From Symsagittifera roscoffensis (lineage: Eukaryota > Xenacoelomorpha > Acoela > Convolutidae), in assembly GCF_963678635.1 (NCBI RefSeq), contig NC_087071.1:682001-746000 (forward strand): a stretch of DNA of 64,000 nt, given 5' to 3'. The position numbers and the translations under genes are program-made. Below are positions 18,336 through 30,450 of this stretch, in pieces (the first letter of the stretch is position 1; every line of letters starts with the position of its first letter). The notes under the pieces are model-generated. The model worked only from the letters and a program-made list of their open reading frames with translations. It did no database searches and was not told the DNA's origin.

Positions 18336-18745
18336 TGAGTTAGGACCGATGGGTATAACTCATAGAGTAATTTCGGATAGGGTACACCGTCTGCTCGTCA
18401 CGCTATCTTATTTTCGGCCGGATAGATTCGTGCAACTTCTTAGTCTAATACCGATCCTAATCTTACTCTTATACTATCTAGTCTCAGGTTGTTTAACTAG
18501 TCTCTGCTAGGCTCAATAGATCTAGGGTATACTGGTTTATTGCGGCTGCTGAAGTACTCGGGAGAGTTCAACTAATTTCTAAGTTAAATTCAAATCTCTC
18601 TGGTGCTGAAATTACAAGTAATTTCAGCACTTACAAATAAGTGGATTGTTAGCCAGATGGATCATGATTGGTTAATATTAAATACTTTACATTGGTAAAA
18701 TATCTAATTTATCCAATCATAAAATGTAGTTTAGATCAGGTTCCA
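18336..18745 (-). repeat. 5' LTR of the 16.3-kb element (right copy)
   Basis: 410 bp, one mismatch (C at 18,653) to the left LTR. It should hold the promoter for the minus-strand genomic RNA. The hairpin repeat is at 18,603-18,630. Confidence 0.95.
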
Positions 18746-19554
18746 GTTAGTTCATCGTAGATAGTAAATATTTTTTCAAAATAATCTTAGTGAAAAAGGT
18801 AGACTTTTTTCAGATTCGTGGTTTTCGTCCTAATTACTATCGGCTCTTTCATTTTTTAAATTCAAATGCAGTTTTTAAGACTAAGGAACGTAGTGAAGAC
18901 TTGTATAGGTCGTAGTGATTTTTTTTGTTTTCATTTTCGGGAAACTCTTAAAATGCTCTAATAGCTACAGATGTGCATTCTTTCATAATAATGCATTTAT
19001 GGATGCACTTAGGTATAATGCACTTTTTGAGTTCAATTGAAATTCATCTGCTGAAGGTGACGTAAATAGCACTCTCCAAATACGAACGTGGAAATGGCGC
19101 AAAAAAATCAGCTTCAAGAAAAACGCTCTTGAAATTTTTCATTTTTAGTCTAATTTCGAGCGAATAAGGTGGGCGAGCAGGCTTACAATGCATTATTTTT
19201 GCTTAATTTAAGCCGTGAAAAATTGGTTTTCTTCAAGTTAAAATAGTTGTTGGAGCTTTTTGCGCCATTTTGGAAATCAAAAACTTTCCAAAATTTCTCT
19301 CAAAATTCAAAAAAATTCTGCTAAACAGTTTTTTTTGGTTTTCGTTTTTTAGACATTTTTCTTTAACAACTGGTTTCCCCTTTGCATATTTTATTATGAC
19401 TCTCAAATATGCCTAGTTCTAGTTTTCCATTCCAGAAAGAAAAAACCTTTTTTGTATTTTTTTTGTAAGACTATGGTCGGAGCATTCTGTGCTTTTTCCT
19501 CAGTAACCTAACCGGCTATCCTTGTTTCATTTTGTGATGTGTTTTGCGGTGTAG
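18746..19554. other. Intron remainder right of the retroelement
   Basis: AT-rich, no ORF. It ends in the acceptor GCGGTGTAG of the next exon. Confidence 0.4.
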
Positions 19555-20782
19555 GATGAGCTGTACGGTAGAGTGTGGGCGGCAGAGTCACGTGCAGAGG
19601 TTGGGGAGAGAGTGACACAGATTGTGAACAACTTCATCATCATGCATGAACAACAACAACGACAGGAGCACACTCACAATCGACTGCTGACCAGAGTGAA
19701 CAACAGCAAGAAGAAGAAGAAGAATAGAGAAGAGAGTGAGAAAAGAACTGAAGAAGAAGAAGAGGAGACATTTGGGAAGGAGAGAGAGATGAGAGAAACA
19801 AGTGAAAGAGAGTCTCCTCTGAGTCTTCTGCAGAAGAGACTGCGGGAATGCTGCCAATGTTGTCACTTCTGTTGCAATAGTCGCCACCCAACAACCACAA
19901 CAACAACAACAGCTGGTAATACTGGAGAAGATGTAAAAAATGGTGACAACTACTTCAGACTTCTACAACTCACAACAGATGCCAGCAGTAGTCGATACAC
20001 TTGCATGAACAACAAGACAAAGAAGAGTCCTACAATGATTTCTGCGAGTCCACTTGTTAGAACAAACGCAAACAACCAGCAGCAGAGCTTAGCTTCAATT
20101 GGTGGCATTGAGTTGAGTCGACCAAACCAACAATCGGACAGCAAGTGCAATAGAGTTGAACATTATCAGTGCAAACAAAACACAATCAACAACACTACCA
20201 CAAGTCAAAGTTGGATTCCATGTTCTGAAACTACTACTAGTCCTCGTGATGCCTCTTGTAATGGTATCACAAGCACTAAAAGGGAATCGCCACCAGAAGC
20301 GGGATTGGAAAATAGAGGAGGAGAAGATAATACATGTGTGCAGTTGCATCAAACTGGACCAGATTGTGTGAACAGCTTTAATTGCAAGTCATCATCGTCA
20401 TCTCATGCTTCCAACTCCTTCTGTTCCTGCCAGGGTCAGAGTGGTTGTTCGTTGGGAGTGTCGATCAGTGAGTTGATAGACCTCATAGTGGAGATGGAGG
20501 TAGAAAGTAGCATCGGGATGAGAGAGTGTTCCATGACAGAGGACACTGGTCACTATTGCAATAATAGAATGGATGGCAGCAGTTGGAGTGAGAGGACAGA
20601 GTGTAATGGGAGCAGTAGGAGAGTAGGGGGAGGGGGAGGGAGTGGGGGTGGGGGAACTGGCAGTGGAGCTGGAAGGGGAGTGCGAAGTGTGAGTTGCCAG
20701 ACATTCCCAGTGCCCCGTGGTCTGCTGTCCAGTAACAAGCGAAAACAACAACAACAACACAGCCTCAGCCAGAAGAGTTTTG
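19555..20782 (+). CDS. Coiled-coil protein gene, large exon
   Basis: Acceptor GTGTAG precedes GATGAGCTG, and the phase-0 frame continues from the exon ending at 1,613. The first ~40 residues carry on the charged helix, then comes a KKKKK/EEEEE-rich stretch, a Cys-rich patch (CCQCCHFCC), poly-Thr, Asn/Ser/Thr-rich text, a possible helix with SISELIDLIVEMEVES, a run of Gly (GGGGGSGGGG) and VSCQTFPVP. Trinucleotide-like runs (CAA, AAG, ACA) are frequent. The donor is uncertain: G|GTTGGT after 20,782 gives phase 1 and fits the next exon. Without splicing the frame ends at 20,802. Likely a cytoplasmic or cytoskeletal scaffold with disordered regions; the family is not recognised. Confidence 0.7.
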
Positions 20783-21381
20783 GTTGGTATTCACAAATTT
20801 GAACAAACTTTTTTTGGCGAACTTGCCATGGGCCATATTCTTCTCCTGTTCAAATTAAGCAGCACAATTATTCGAAATTGGAAGTGACATTTTGCGTGGC
20901 CCTAAATAGTTTTGTTTTATAGTGCGATAGGGATAGTTTTTGTTTCGACCACAAAGTCAACAGCAACTAAGGATTCAGGCGTGTTTATTTCATACGATTG
21001 GCTCTTCGGAGAGACTCGAGTGAATACAGCCTTTGATTTGATCGTTCAAACAATTTTATAAGTCTGTTGAGCAAAATCGGTGGTGATGGATATGTTAATT
21101 GCACTGAATACGTTATTAAATAGTCCTTAACGCCAAAGTCCTCCTGATACCAAAACCCCTCCAAAACTGTCTTTAAAACTAAGAAAAAATTCCATATGCC
21201 GCTCTGATGATAACAATAATAAAAAAGAAAAGAGGCGGCCATCCTTGTTTTGCTTGGGTTCGCTTGTTTTTTTTTTCATTTTCGTTACTTCGTTTCTCCT
21301 CTTCGTTGTCGATGCGTACAAATATATAACGAGGGGGGGGGGGGGTAATTCTATAGGTGGCCTTACATGAAGTGTGTTTAG

Positions 21382-21539
21382 GTGGCAGCAGTGGCGGAGA
21401 GAGGGGAGGGGGGACTACTAGTAGTGGGAGAGTGTGTGCAGTAGTGGAGAGTATGGCGGTGGGGGAGAGCAGTGCCTCTGGGGACTGCAAACTACTGCTG
21501 GACAGCATCTACAGGGCCATACAACAAGCCAAGACATGA
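21382..21539 (+). CDS. Coiled-coil protein gene, terminal exon
   Basis: Acceptor GTGTTTAG ends at 21,381. Two bases complete a Gly codon if the previous donor is at 20,782. The ~50-residue end is Gly/Ser-rich (GSSGGERGGGTTSSG) and finishes with CKLLLDSIYRAIQQAKT and TGA, a likely amphipathic helix. The base composition matches the upstream exons and contrasts with the AT-rich surroundings. Confidence 0.6.
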
Positions 21540-22812
21540 CACAGGTGGAACAGAGACACAACACAGGCCATTACATTGGAACACCACAACACTTGATAGA
21601 ACAGGCGGCCACACAGTGCAGTATGAGAGTAAAAGAGAGAGAAGAGACACAGATAAGACATACAAGGAGCACAGAGAAGGGCAGAAGATGTGCCATAAAA
21701 TATAACAGAAGAGAAGAGAACAGAAAGATATGTGACATTGAAGAAAAAGACAGATTGTGCAATGGATTGAGTTGAACTGAACTGAATCTGCCCTCATATG
21801 CAAACACTGCACCCCCCTCTCTCTCTTTCTATTCTAAGGAGACGCATCTGAACTGAACTAATACTGAATTATACAATAAAAGTGCTATTCTGATTGGCTG
21901 CTTATTCTGCTATTAGCATCTTGCGTGCAGTTATCCATTGAACTATTACCAAACAGTGCATTATTGTATTATAGTCTGACCAGCTTGCTTGTTCGAAGCG
22001 CAGTGGTAACAAAGAGCCTGTTAAAATTGTGAGCAATTCAAACCATTTCTTTCTCTCGTCCTCAATCGTCTATAGGGGGAGCATTTTCCAGCTTATTCTC
22101 ATGCCCTCTTATGGCTCCTGGCGACTTTTTTAAATCTCAAACCAATCTTGTTCTGCCAATTTTAGATAGAATTAGAGTAGATAATTGTTGCAATACTTTT
22201 ACACATAAAATGTGGGATGAAGAATTGAAACAGTCGAAAGTGTTCTGAGAACAGCAAATATGTACCGCCTTAAATCTACCATGGTGTCAAGTGCTAACCA
22301 TGTCCTGTTAGAAGCGACCATCTGAATAATTTTTTTTGCCAACATTTAATTCCAGGCATCAATAGATTCTGAAGTTGGTCCAATTTTGAGTCCATTATTT
22401 CCACGTTTATGGACATAGCATTAGATTGTAAATGCCACTTGTTTGTAAGTTATCATATAGTTTATAAGTTATGAAATATTTATCTGTTTTGTTTGTAGTA
22501 TTTTGCATGATGATTTGGTGACTATGTTTTGTATTTTATTAGTTCTCTCTCTTAAAGAGTTTGTTGCTTTCTCAAATTGGCTTCGAAGGGTCTTCATCAT
22601 TATTCCCTCCCCCTCCCCATGACTAGTAAGAATCAAAATATCGCCCGTACACTGTTATTTGACTATTATGTGTGCTATAATTTACTGGGAGGGGACTATA
22701 ATGGCAAAGACCCGCTTCGCATCCTCTGAAATAAAAGTTTAGTTTATCTTTTTTTCAAAAAATCGTGCTACCCATATCCAATGCTCCACAAGTATTTGAG
22801 TGTCAGAGAAAA
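21540..22812 (+). other. 3' UTR and downstream intergenic DNA
   Basis: 21,540 to about 21,895 is the probable 3' UTR of the coiled-coil gene, purine-rich with many ACA/AGA triplets. Beyond it no gene is visible. Confidence 0.45.
21875..21880 (+). terminator. Poly(A) signal of the coiled-coil gene
   Basis: AATAAA lies 336 nt after the TGA, in front of AAGTGCTATTC. It is the first canonical hexamer after the stop on this strand. Confidence 0.5.
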
Positions 22813-23110
22813 GAGGCAGTTTAGAATTTTCTCGGGGGAGGGGGGTTTGATTTTGAAAACAATTTCGAAAATTTCGTCGACCTTTTTTTCTACCAAAATG
22901 ATTTCCGAGCGCTCCTAAAGCACTTAAAAAGCCTTTTTGCCCATTTTTTTTTGCCCAGCAGGCAAAATTTTGAAAAAACATGCCAAAAAGGCGTTTTAAG
23001 GCACTTTTTGGAAAAAACCGAAAGCGCTCTTAAAAATATTAGGGTCCATTACCAAAAATAGAAATAAAGGATACCTCAAATTACTACAAAGGGGGGACAA
23101 AAGGTTGCAA
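22813..23110 (-). mobile_element. hAT-type MITE copy, degraded
   Basis: GGCAGTTTAGAATTTTCTCGG at the left corresponds to the family terminus. The inner AAAAAGGCGTTTTAAGGCAC matches the 1,189 copy, and AAAGGGGGGAC at the right matches the other arm. The right terminus is lost. Same orientation as the 1,189 copy. Confidence 0.6.
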
Positions 23111-26100
23111 GGTTGCAAATTATGATCTTCGATTACAAAAGGAGCTGGGGCGAAAAGACATCATTAATAATGTGATGAATGTGTTCTTTGATTGTCGAAA
23201 CTTGGAAAATTTTACTTGAAAAGTGCTTTTTGTTATCTTTAACAACTCTATTGATTTATTTAAATAGGTTAATCTGAGAGTAAGCTTAGCTTGTCACGTC
23301 AAAACGATAAAAAAACTACGCTTAGTCATTAAGTTCACATTAGACCGAAACTGAAAGTAATTTTTAGAAACTTACAGATGGTTGCTGAGCAAGTAACACA
23401 GAATGGTCAAACAAGAGTGTCAGCAATCGTAGCGAAGAAACTTTTATTGGTTGTTTTAATTTTTTCTTAATTCGGATTTTTTCGATTACCGAAGTTTGAT
23501 CTTTACTACGCTTAGTCAAATATGCGTAGTCAAGTATGGCTTATGATTACGCAAGCAATGCTTGTGTTATAGTATAAACTATCTTTTTTATAACGTAATA
23601 ATGATGCGACGCAAATATTGTTGCAATAAAATGTGTTCATTTTGAAAGTGTTCATTTTGATCAATGACAAGCTATTAAGTACAGTCAATGCTAAGGATAT
23701 TAACACAGACTATTATTGTTGCGACTTTCGTAACGAAAGTAACGGAATATTTGTGCTCCGGGTGCTGTTTTCTCCAAACAACTATTGCCTTTTTAACTAG
23801 CCATGGAGCTTGAATTTGGTAGGATATTTCACTTGTGATCATTTTTTGCGAAGTTATGGGAGTTTAAAACTTGCCATTTTGGACAATTAACGCGCGATGA
23901 ATTTCGCCCTATTAACGCGTAAAAAAAATATAATCCGTCAAAAAAATCGTTCCAAATTGGTTGAAGGAAGCTTATTTCAACTGTGAATTTTTTTTGTAAA
24001 GTTACAAGAGTTTGAAAATTGCCAGTTTTTCCCAGTAGCAGTCATAATTTTGCTTGTGCATGCGTAGTATAACGTCGCCTCTGGGTTTATTTTTTAGGTT
24101 GAATTTATTTCGTTTGCTTAAATGAAGGCAAATTGAGCTCTCCAATTAAGAAAGCGAAAACACGTGATTGATTTCAATTTTCTTTATTTTTTGTTTTTCC
24201 AAAAAACTTGAAAATTGTTACTATTTCCAATCTTCTTTAATTCCGCAAAAAATTGTTGAGCATAAAATATTCATGAAATTTCAACGGAAGCATTCAACGG
24301 GAAGTTTCAAAAAGTCAACTTTTGTTTGAAACTTCTAATTCTTGCTGAATGTGTTATGTGGAAACAACGCTATAATTGAAGACAAAGGTTTAAATGACTT
24401 TGTAATTTTCAACAAGTATAGCCGGTTATTGTGCAAGTAGCACAGAGTGTTACGACCATAGTCTAAAAATGTTCCGAGCATAGTTTTTTTTTCTAGTTGA
24501 GTTCATTTTGTTTGTGTGATGCGATCAAAAGATCTGAACAAAAACTGAAGCGTTGAAAAACCTCAGGCGCTAAAAATAAGCTTTAACGGATCAATTCAAG
24601 CAAAACAAGATATTGTAATATTGCAAACTCGCATTATTTGCTCGAGTGTAGACTAAAAATATGATACATCACTCATGACAAAAAATATATATCACTCAAA
24701 CATGACTAAAATGTGATATGACACAGAGTTTTCCGATCTTAGTCTTTAGAAAACTGAGGTTTAGTTTTTTCTTCAAATTAGTGAAATTTTTTCTGCTTGT
24801 TGTGATGAAAAGACCTGACGTAGAAAAATATTTTACTAGTTTTCTTGCGTAAAACTAGGTCTTAAGTACAGCTGATTAGGCATAATTCAGCTGTTGTAAA
24901 TCTGCTTTCTGGCTTTGTTTGCTCCAAATAAAACAAAAAATTTCAAACCGGTTTTTCTCGATATTGGGAAATTTCATTATGTTATCCGAATCACGACTGA
25001 AAGGGCTCTAATCTGATATATCACTCAACCCAGTCTACTGATTTTTTGTGGTACCTAATTTCGTGTAGAAAATGAAAAGAAGAAAAGTCAAGCACACGCG
25101 AATACATAGTTTCTCCCCATTTTCAATGATCGGAACAACTAGCTTAACGGTAACAGTAAGAATACATAACAGATGATTTTCGCTTTTATACAAAAATTGT
25201 CTGACCTGTTTTTCTTGACATTACGCATATATATGCTATGCTTGCTATTCTACGATGGCTACTATAAGATTGTGGCTTTTATAGCATCACTGGTTGGTTA
25301 TAAGTGCAGAAGAACAGCCGGAAAGCTAACAGGACCGGAAAGCACACAATCAGTTCACAAAAAACCTGCCTGTCATCTATCAAGATATAAGGCAAAGTAG
25401 CTTAGATACAAAATAATTACTTTTGATAGCGATTAATTTTATGGTATAAAATCAGTTTAGTTCAAATTCCAGCTAACAAAACTTGAAGAAAAAACTAAAG
25501 AAAACGTTAAATTTAAATAGGAGAATGATTGCTATTAGTTGTTTTTAAGGAGTTCAGATTGAAGTGGTCGACGGCCAATACGGAAACCGTACGAATCGAT
25601 CATTGTTCTTGCCTGTCTTTGTTCGCCGAACGATTACAACACATACCGAAAAAAAATCAACAGGAATCAGTCTGAGATCAATTCAACCGGCAGCTTGCTG
25701 TTAAAAAATCTTTCGCAGTCGTTACAAAATTGAAAAAAAAATTACCCAGAGCCTTTTAAATTCCAAGTGTTTTACTTATCTCAAATTCAAGCAATTTTCG
25801 ATTGAAATTTCAAAAACTTTGATCAAACCGGATTGGGCAGCAATATTCATGCGTCGAAGAATTTGTGCTGTCAATTTTTTTAGTTACACATTGTCCGCTG
25901 CATTGACCAATAAGGCTTTTCGTTTTGGGTTTTTCGATTAAACAGAACTAGAATTTGGTTTTTTTGTACCGTAGGTGTTTTACACAGCTTGCGATGCAAC
26001 ACAAACGAAAAAAACTAAGTCCAAAAATGCAAATCCGGATAAAATGAAAAAAAACTTGACCAAATTTGAAAAAAAAACGAGTTTCAAGTTTCAAGCTTAG

Positions 26101-27816
26101 ACAAAAAGTGATGAGGACAATCGTTGCTTAAAATTTCGGCAGAATAACTATGATGCAGTTTGTTTTGTGAAATTTGGGCACAAAAATTACACCAAAAACT
26201 ACTACGTTTAGTCTATCAAAAATTACCCCAAACCTATTTGATCATTTACTGACGAAAATTACTGCAAGCCTCTTATGTAGCCCTATAAAACTTAAACTTT
26301 CGAAATTAAAAGTCGATCACGTTTTTCCGAGTAAAACCCGACTTTAAGGCAACGTATGTTGGTTATGTCACGTGGAGTAGCGTTAAAGTCCAGACAATTG
26401 TTCCGATGGTTTTTTCCGAAGCCTCAACAGATAGCTATTCAGTTGGGTGATTAACGCAAGAATACGTCATGATTTTTTTGTAAAGATTGTTTCTGTAACT
26501 ATTTCAGTAGTTTGAGAGATTTTAAAATCATCGTATGAATTGTCTTTGATTTTGTATTAATCTGGTGGCATATAACTTTTTTTTTTGAAGGTGGTAACCA
26601 GAAAACTATGGTAATTTTAGGGTTGCTTGCTTGTTTTTTCTTGGGTGAAATTAGTTGTTATTGTAAATTATAATCACAATATTCTATTGGGTAGAAAAGT
26701 CTATTAATGCTCAGCTACTGACGTTTTACAAATCACAAATAGTTGCCAAAAATAAAGTAGAGAACAGATGTTATGAAACTTCCGCTGCTACATATCGTGA
26801 TTATAGCAATAAGTGAAAATTTTAATGAATACTTTTATTCGCGAGTTAGGTTAGAAAAAAAGAAGGTTCGTACTAATACACTACGCTGATCGCTAGCGTA
26901 AATATAGCACTAGAAAAGATGCTATCAATGGCTATATTTTTCTTGACTTCTTCAAGCTCAGCCGCAGAAAAGTTTTCACTGAATCAGCAACTAGAGTGCA
27001 GCAATTAAAAGCGTCCACTGAATATTTATGAAAAACTTAACTTTTTGATTAAAAAATCAAAACAATAATGACCAGAGTGTTTTATTTGAGAAATTTGTGT
27101 ACCTCTATTTATCTTGTGAGCAAACGGCAGTCATTATATTAAAACATTGCACATTTCAATTTCCTTTTCACTGATAAATTACAGCAAAAAGTCGCTGACT
27201 CTGATTGACATTTAATTACGTAGATAAACGCTTTTCAATTTTTTTAAAAAGTATGATTCAAGTGGCATTCTCATGCTTAACTAGACTCTAGTTGTGCTGC
27301 TAGTAGTAAAAAAAAGAGGAGAGAAATTAAATTGAACAAAAATTGACTGTTTGAGACTTTAGCGTGATATAGTGCACGGGAACAAATAGTTTGGTCCATC
27401 AAGGACACATTTCACAAACCCACACATTTCCACCACCCATCAAATTCAGCAGAGAAACTAAACAAGCATTGAGTCTTTTGCATTGAATCTATCCTAAATT
27501 TGAAGTGGATTCTTCCGTTAGATTCGCCAGAAGTTAAGTTTCGGCCAATCCACTATTTCTACTCGCTTTTGGAACTTGCCATTGAGGAGAGTTTTACCAA
27601 AAGTATCCCGAAATCTGTCATATTACTTGAAAACCTTCCTAAACGTTCGAATTATCTTCATCAGTCAATAAACAAAAAATCCAATCCGGTTATTTTGCAG
27701 ATAACAAAAGTTTTCCAAATCAATTTTCAGGTTTTTATTTCAGTACAGTTACCAGCTTAGATATTCTCCCTCTTCAGCTATGACAGGGCCGCTATTGAGG
27801 GGGATTTCATTTGAGG

Positions 27817-27847
<31 letters not shown>

Positions 27848-28946
27848 TGGTGGAAACAAGGTCTGTACAAATAGCACAAGGAGTAGAATTGCTTCTTAAT
27901 TCTTTGAGAACAACAAACAATAATTTAATGTAAACAACAAAATAAAAATAAAACACTATAACTTTTGTTGGGAGTTTCTTTGTTCTTCCAAATGATGCCA
28001 GCTCATGTTAGAATAATTCACAATCATAGATCACTCGCCACTCTAGTGTGTAATCAACATGTTCATTGCAAGTGGGCATTTAGCATCAAGTATTCATTGT
28101 CTACTCGACTATTTCATTTATATTTGGACGTATCTGATTTGATCGTCAGGTATTTGATGCGCTGATCTGAAATACGCCCCAATCTTGCAATAGTTTGTTT
28201 AAATTACATTTCGTAGTAATTAATTTCAACCATCAGATTCAAGCGTTTTGGCCAAGTTAACTGAAGTATTCATTTGGGAAGCATAGCAGAAGAAATAAAC
28301 CCTTTTCTATCTTTTGATAGCATTTTTTAAGAAAGTTCATTGACTTCCATCCATAATAGTCGTAAAGTATTGTTGAGTGGATGTGTAGTTGACTTAACTG
28401 AGCCCAAAATACTTCACATCTTGCTTCTATTTTTTAAACCGATTTCGCTTCAATCAAATCAAATTAAGCACACTATGTTGCAATGTACAAAATATAGTGC
28501 TATACAATTGGTTGTGCTGCACATAAACTGTGCCACACTGCCTTTGTACAGTACTGACTGCATTATATATCATTATATAGCAAACCACCATCATCATCAA
28601 ATTAGTTTTTGTAGTTTTAGTGGAGAATCGAGTCTGCTGCTGCTTTTTCCGTCGTCTCTTCCTTTCTTTTCTTGTCTTTTCGTTTCAAGTGTCTGGGCAA
28701 CACACGATGGATGCGAGTAAGAAACAGAAACGATGGCAAATAGTTTAAACCAACTCCCTCTCAATTGAACAGCCCACAAAATAATAACTGATCTTCTTCA
28801 TCTGTAGATCTTCACACATCTCTCTCTTCTCTCTCTTTTCTCGCAGCATGTTGTCCGTTGTCTCAAACAGAAGTGGGTCATTGTGGGGTTGTAGATGGAG
28901 GGGGGGGGTTGGGTTGGTTCAAGTGTGAGTGTGTGGTGGTGTGACG
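23111..28946. other. AT-rich intergenic DNA, no convincing gene
   Basis: Only short frames occur (for example 25,173-25,400 and 27,500-27,760), with no domain and no splice context. ACTACGCTTAGTC-like strings recur near 23,316, 23,505 and 26,203. The right end should include the 3' UTR of the eIF4E gene (minus strand). Confidence 0.4.
27818..27851. repeat. (GA)n then poly-G microsatellite
   Basis: A GAGAGA run of about 20 nt passes into a run of G. Confidence 0.8.
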
Positions 28947-29006
28947 TCATAAGACGTACATGTGCCTCATTGCACTACTCGTCTGGTGCTGCGCATCTTT
29001 GTGCGT
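28947..29006 (-). CDS. EIF4E: eIF4E gene, terminal exon
   Basis: This is the last coding exon of translation initiation factor 4E. Acceptor TTTGTTTAG ends at 29,007 on the minus strand, then 19 codons and TGA. The peptide THKDAQHQTSSAMRHMYVL matches the family C-terminus in layout: a His and Asp following the Phe-Gln of the previous exon, a Ser/Thr stretch, then basic residues and a hydrophobic end. Phase 0 fits exon 30,114-30,168 exactly. The loop encoded here lies near the phosphate groups of the bound cap in known eIF4E structures. Confidence 0.85.
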   Translation of the reverse strand, partial: THKDAQHQTSSAMRHMYVL

Positions 29007-30113
29007 CTAAACAAATAAACAGTATTAATCATACAATCCTTCCTCATGTCTAGAAGGTCTGTAAGCTAATCGGAGTTAATAATTTCGAACAGTAGCAAGG
29101 CGAAGAAATCGGACACTTTTCGACCGTTAGCCTTGGATGCAGCACGAACCTCACCCAGACATCGGGCTCAACAGTTTCAACTAGATTGCTTCCAATCATT
29201 GCACTGTAGGAAAAGTTTTACTCCGACCTATACTGTGGGTAATTTTATTGAACGCAGAGCAATTTCGTTTATTTCTTTCCGACATCTCAGTTTAATATCT
29301 TCCCAAAACTGATAACTTAATACGTCGTTCTCAAATAGTAAAAAAATACTCCTTTTCTGGATCGATCGGGTCATTAAAACGTACAGTTGAGTTTATAAAA
29401 GATGTAGATGTTATTATTGCAAAGAATTTAAATTGGATGCGACACATTAAAACAGAATGATCAAAATCGCTCAGAGGATTCAATTTAATAAAAAAGGAAC
29501 CTCCCGAAGGCGTCACGCAGTCCACGAAAAAGTTTTTGCATCAATCGTTAATTTTATCAATTATTATGCTGCTCTGCGGCTTGGTGTCCACAAATATCCT
29601 GTTTGCAAAAATTAGAGTTTTCAGCGAAGAGTTACAAAATGAAGTGAGAGTAAAGACTATTGTTATGTTTACTCCTTCTGTTGAAATATCCCATAAAATC
29701 GGAGCAAACAAAGTGAAATTGAGCTCAGATCAGTCAGAAATGGAGGAGTTGAGTTTAGGCTTTTAAAAAATCACATTGACATAAATTTCTTCGTACGCGC
29801 ACGCAGAGCCGCAAACGAGATGCTTTCTATGACAAAAAAAATTTTGCTATGATTTCAAACTTCATTGCAATAATTTAATATAAATAATTCATGTTCTTTT
29901 TTTAAGTCCCATTGCAAAAATAGTACGTCGTAAATTGATAGTTTAGTAAATAGTTGAATCCTTATTAATTTTAAGTAATCCATGTAGAATTTCATGAACT
30001 TCCTTCATTGGAATTCAGTCTTTTCTCACTTTAATACTGTTGAAAAGTGTAATTACCTCCTGAACTTCTACTAAACATTGTTGAGTGTTAATTAGGGTGT
30101 TATCAATTATTAC
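29007..30113 (-). other. eIF4E intron (1.1 kb)
   Basis: It runs from donor CAG|GTAATA at 30,113 to the TTTAG acceptor at 29,007. AT-rich, no other feature seen. Confidence 0.75.
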
Positions 30114-30168
30114 CTGGAAGTGTATGCTGGTGCCGGTGGGGATCTTCAGTCTGTTCTTGAATGTCTCT
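30114..30168 (-). CDS. EIF4E: eIF4E gene, exon of 55 nt
   Basis: The exon lies between TTTGTTTAG and CAG|GTAATA. One base completes the Gly codon split with the exon at 34,958, then 18 codons read ETFKNRLKIPTGTSIHFQ, corresponding to the eIF4E segment with a helix ending in R-L, a Pro-containing turn and a strand ending in aromatic-Gln. It ends in phase 0, in frame with the terminal exon. The upstream intron is 4.8 kb, inflated by a gypsy relic and a MITE. Confidence 0.88.
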
Positions 30169-30383
30169 CTAAACAAAACAGTCAACATACAATACTCGTT
30201 AGATATTTGAGCGATTGACATGAAAAGTTTCAAACAACGTGTTGTGATTTAGTATTTTAGTATGTTTTAACCTTGACCTCTATGTGTTAATCAAGTACCA
30301 GTTAACGTTTACTCTACGAAGTCCAGTGGACTTCGCGTCACTAGTTGCTCTTTTAAGACATCGGTCAGTTTTAATTTAATACC

Positions 30384-30450
30384 TTATTTTATTCTTTTTT
30401 AACTTAGTTTAGTTAGAATAGTTACCAGTGATATTTTCATACTTTTATTA
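30384..30450 (+). repeat. End of the 5' LTR of the gypsy relic
   Basis: It shares TTTAACTTAGTTTAGTTAG, GAATAGTTACCAGTG and CATACTTTTATTA with 34,056-34,122. The 5' LTR probably begins further left, near 30,290, but the other copy lacks that part. Confidence 0.75.

Larger units (their letters stand above)
2433..18745 (-). mobile_element. 16.3-kb env-bearing Ty3/gypsy-type LTR retroelement
   Basis: Two 410-bp direct repeats (2,433-2,842 and 18,336-18,745) bound the element and differ only at 2,750 T / 18,653 C. Termini are TG...CA. On the minus strand, a PBS sits 2 nt inside the right LTR, followed by leader, basic ORF, gag-PR-RT, a pol tail remnant, two membrane ORFs, a methionine-less ORF, an env-like ORF and two more ORFs. 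The zinc knuckle, DSGAE protease and YLDD reverse transcriptase fit Ty3/gypsy, although I cannot exclude another LTR clade. RNase H and integrase are not seen. The flanking tetranucleotides are CTTA and GTTA, so the target duplication is imperfect or absent. It sits antisense in a host intron. Confidence 0.93.
1614..19554 (+). other. ~18-kb intron of the coiled-coil gene
   Basis: The intron runs from GTGAGT at 1,614 to GTGTAG ending at 19,554. Sixteen kilobases of it are the antisense LTR retroelement at 2,433-18,745. The remaining ~1.6 kb (1,614-2,432 and 18,746-19,554) is AT-rich and shows no other gene. Phase is 0 on both sides. Confidence 0.5.

Noticed and set aside
2429-18749. 4-bp target duplication of the 16.3-kb element (CTTA / GTTA)
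   Set aside because: One of four bases differs; with LTRs 99.8% identical a perfect duplication would be expected, so I do not call it.
19588-20760. Several antisense frames over the large coiled-coil exon
   Set aside because: They are mirror images of the low-complexity CAA/AAG/GGG codons of the sense exon.
28690-28900. Plus-strand micro-exons with strong pyrimidine tracts (28,690-28,717 and from 28,848)
   Set aside because: They lie antisense to the eIF4E terminal region, are very short and encode nothing recognisable.
29331-29766. Frames at 29,331-29,525 (minus) and 29,536-29,766 (plus, signal-peptide-like)
   Set aside because: They lie in the eIF4E intron, have no domain, and the plus frame begins with TTG rather than ATG.
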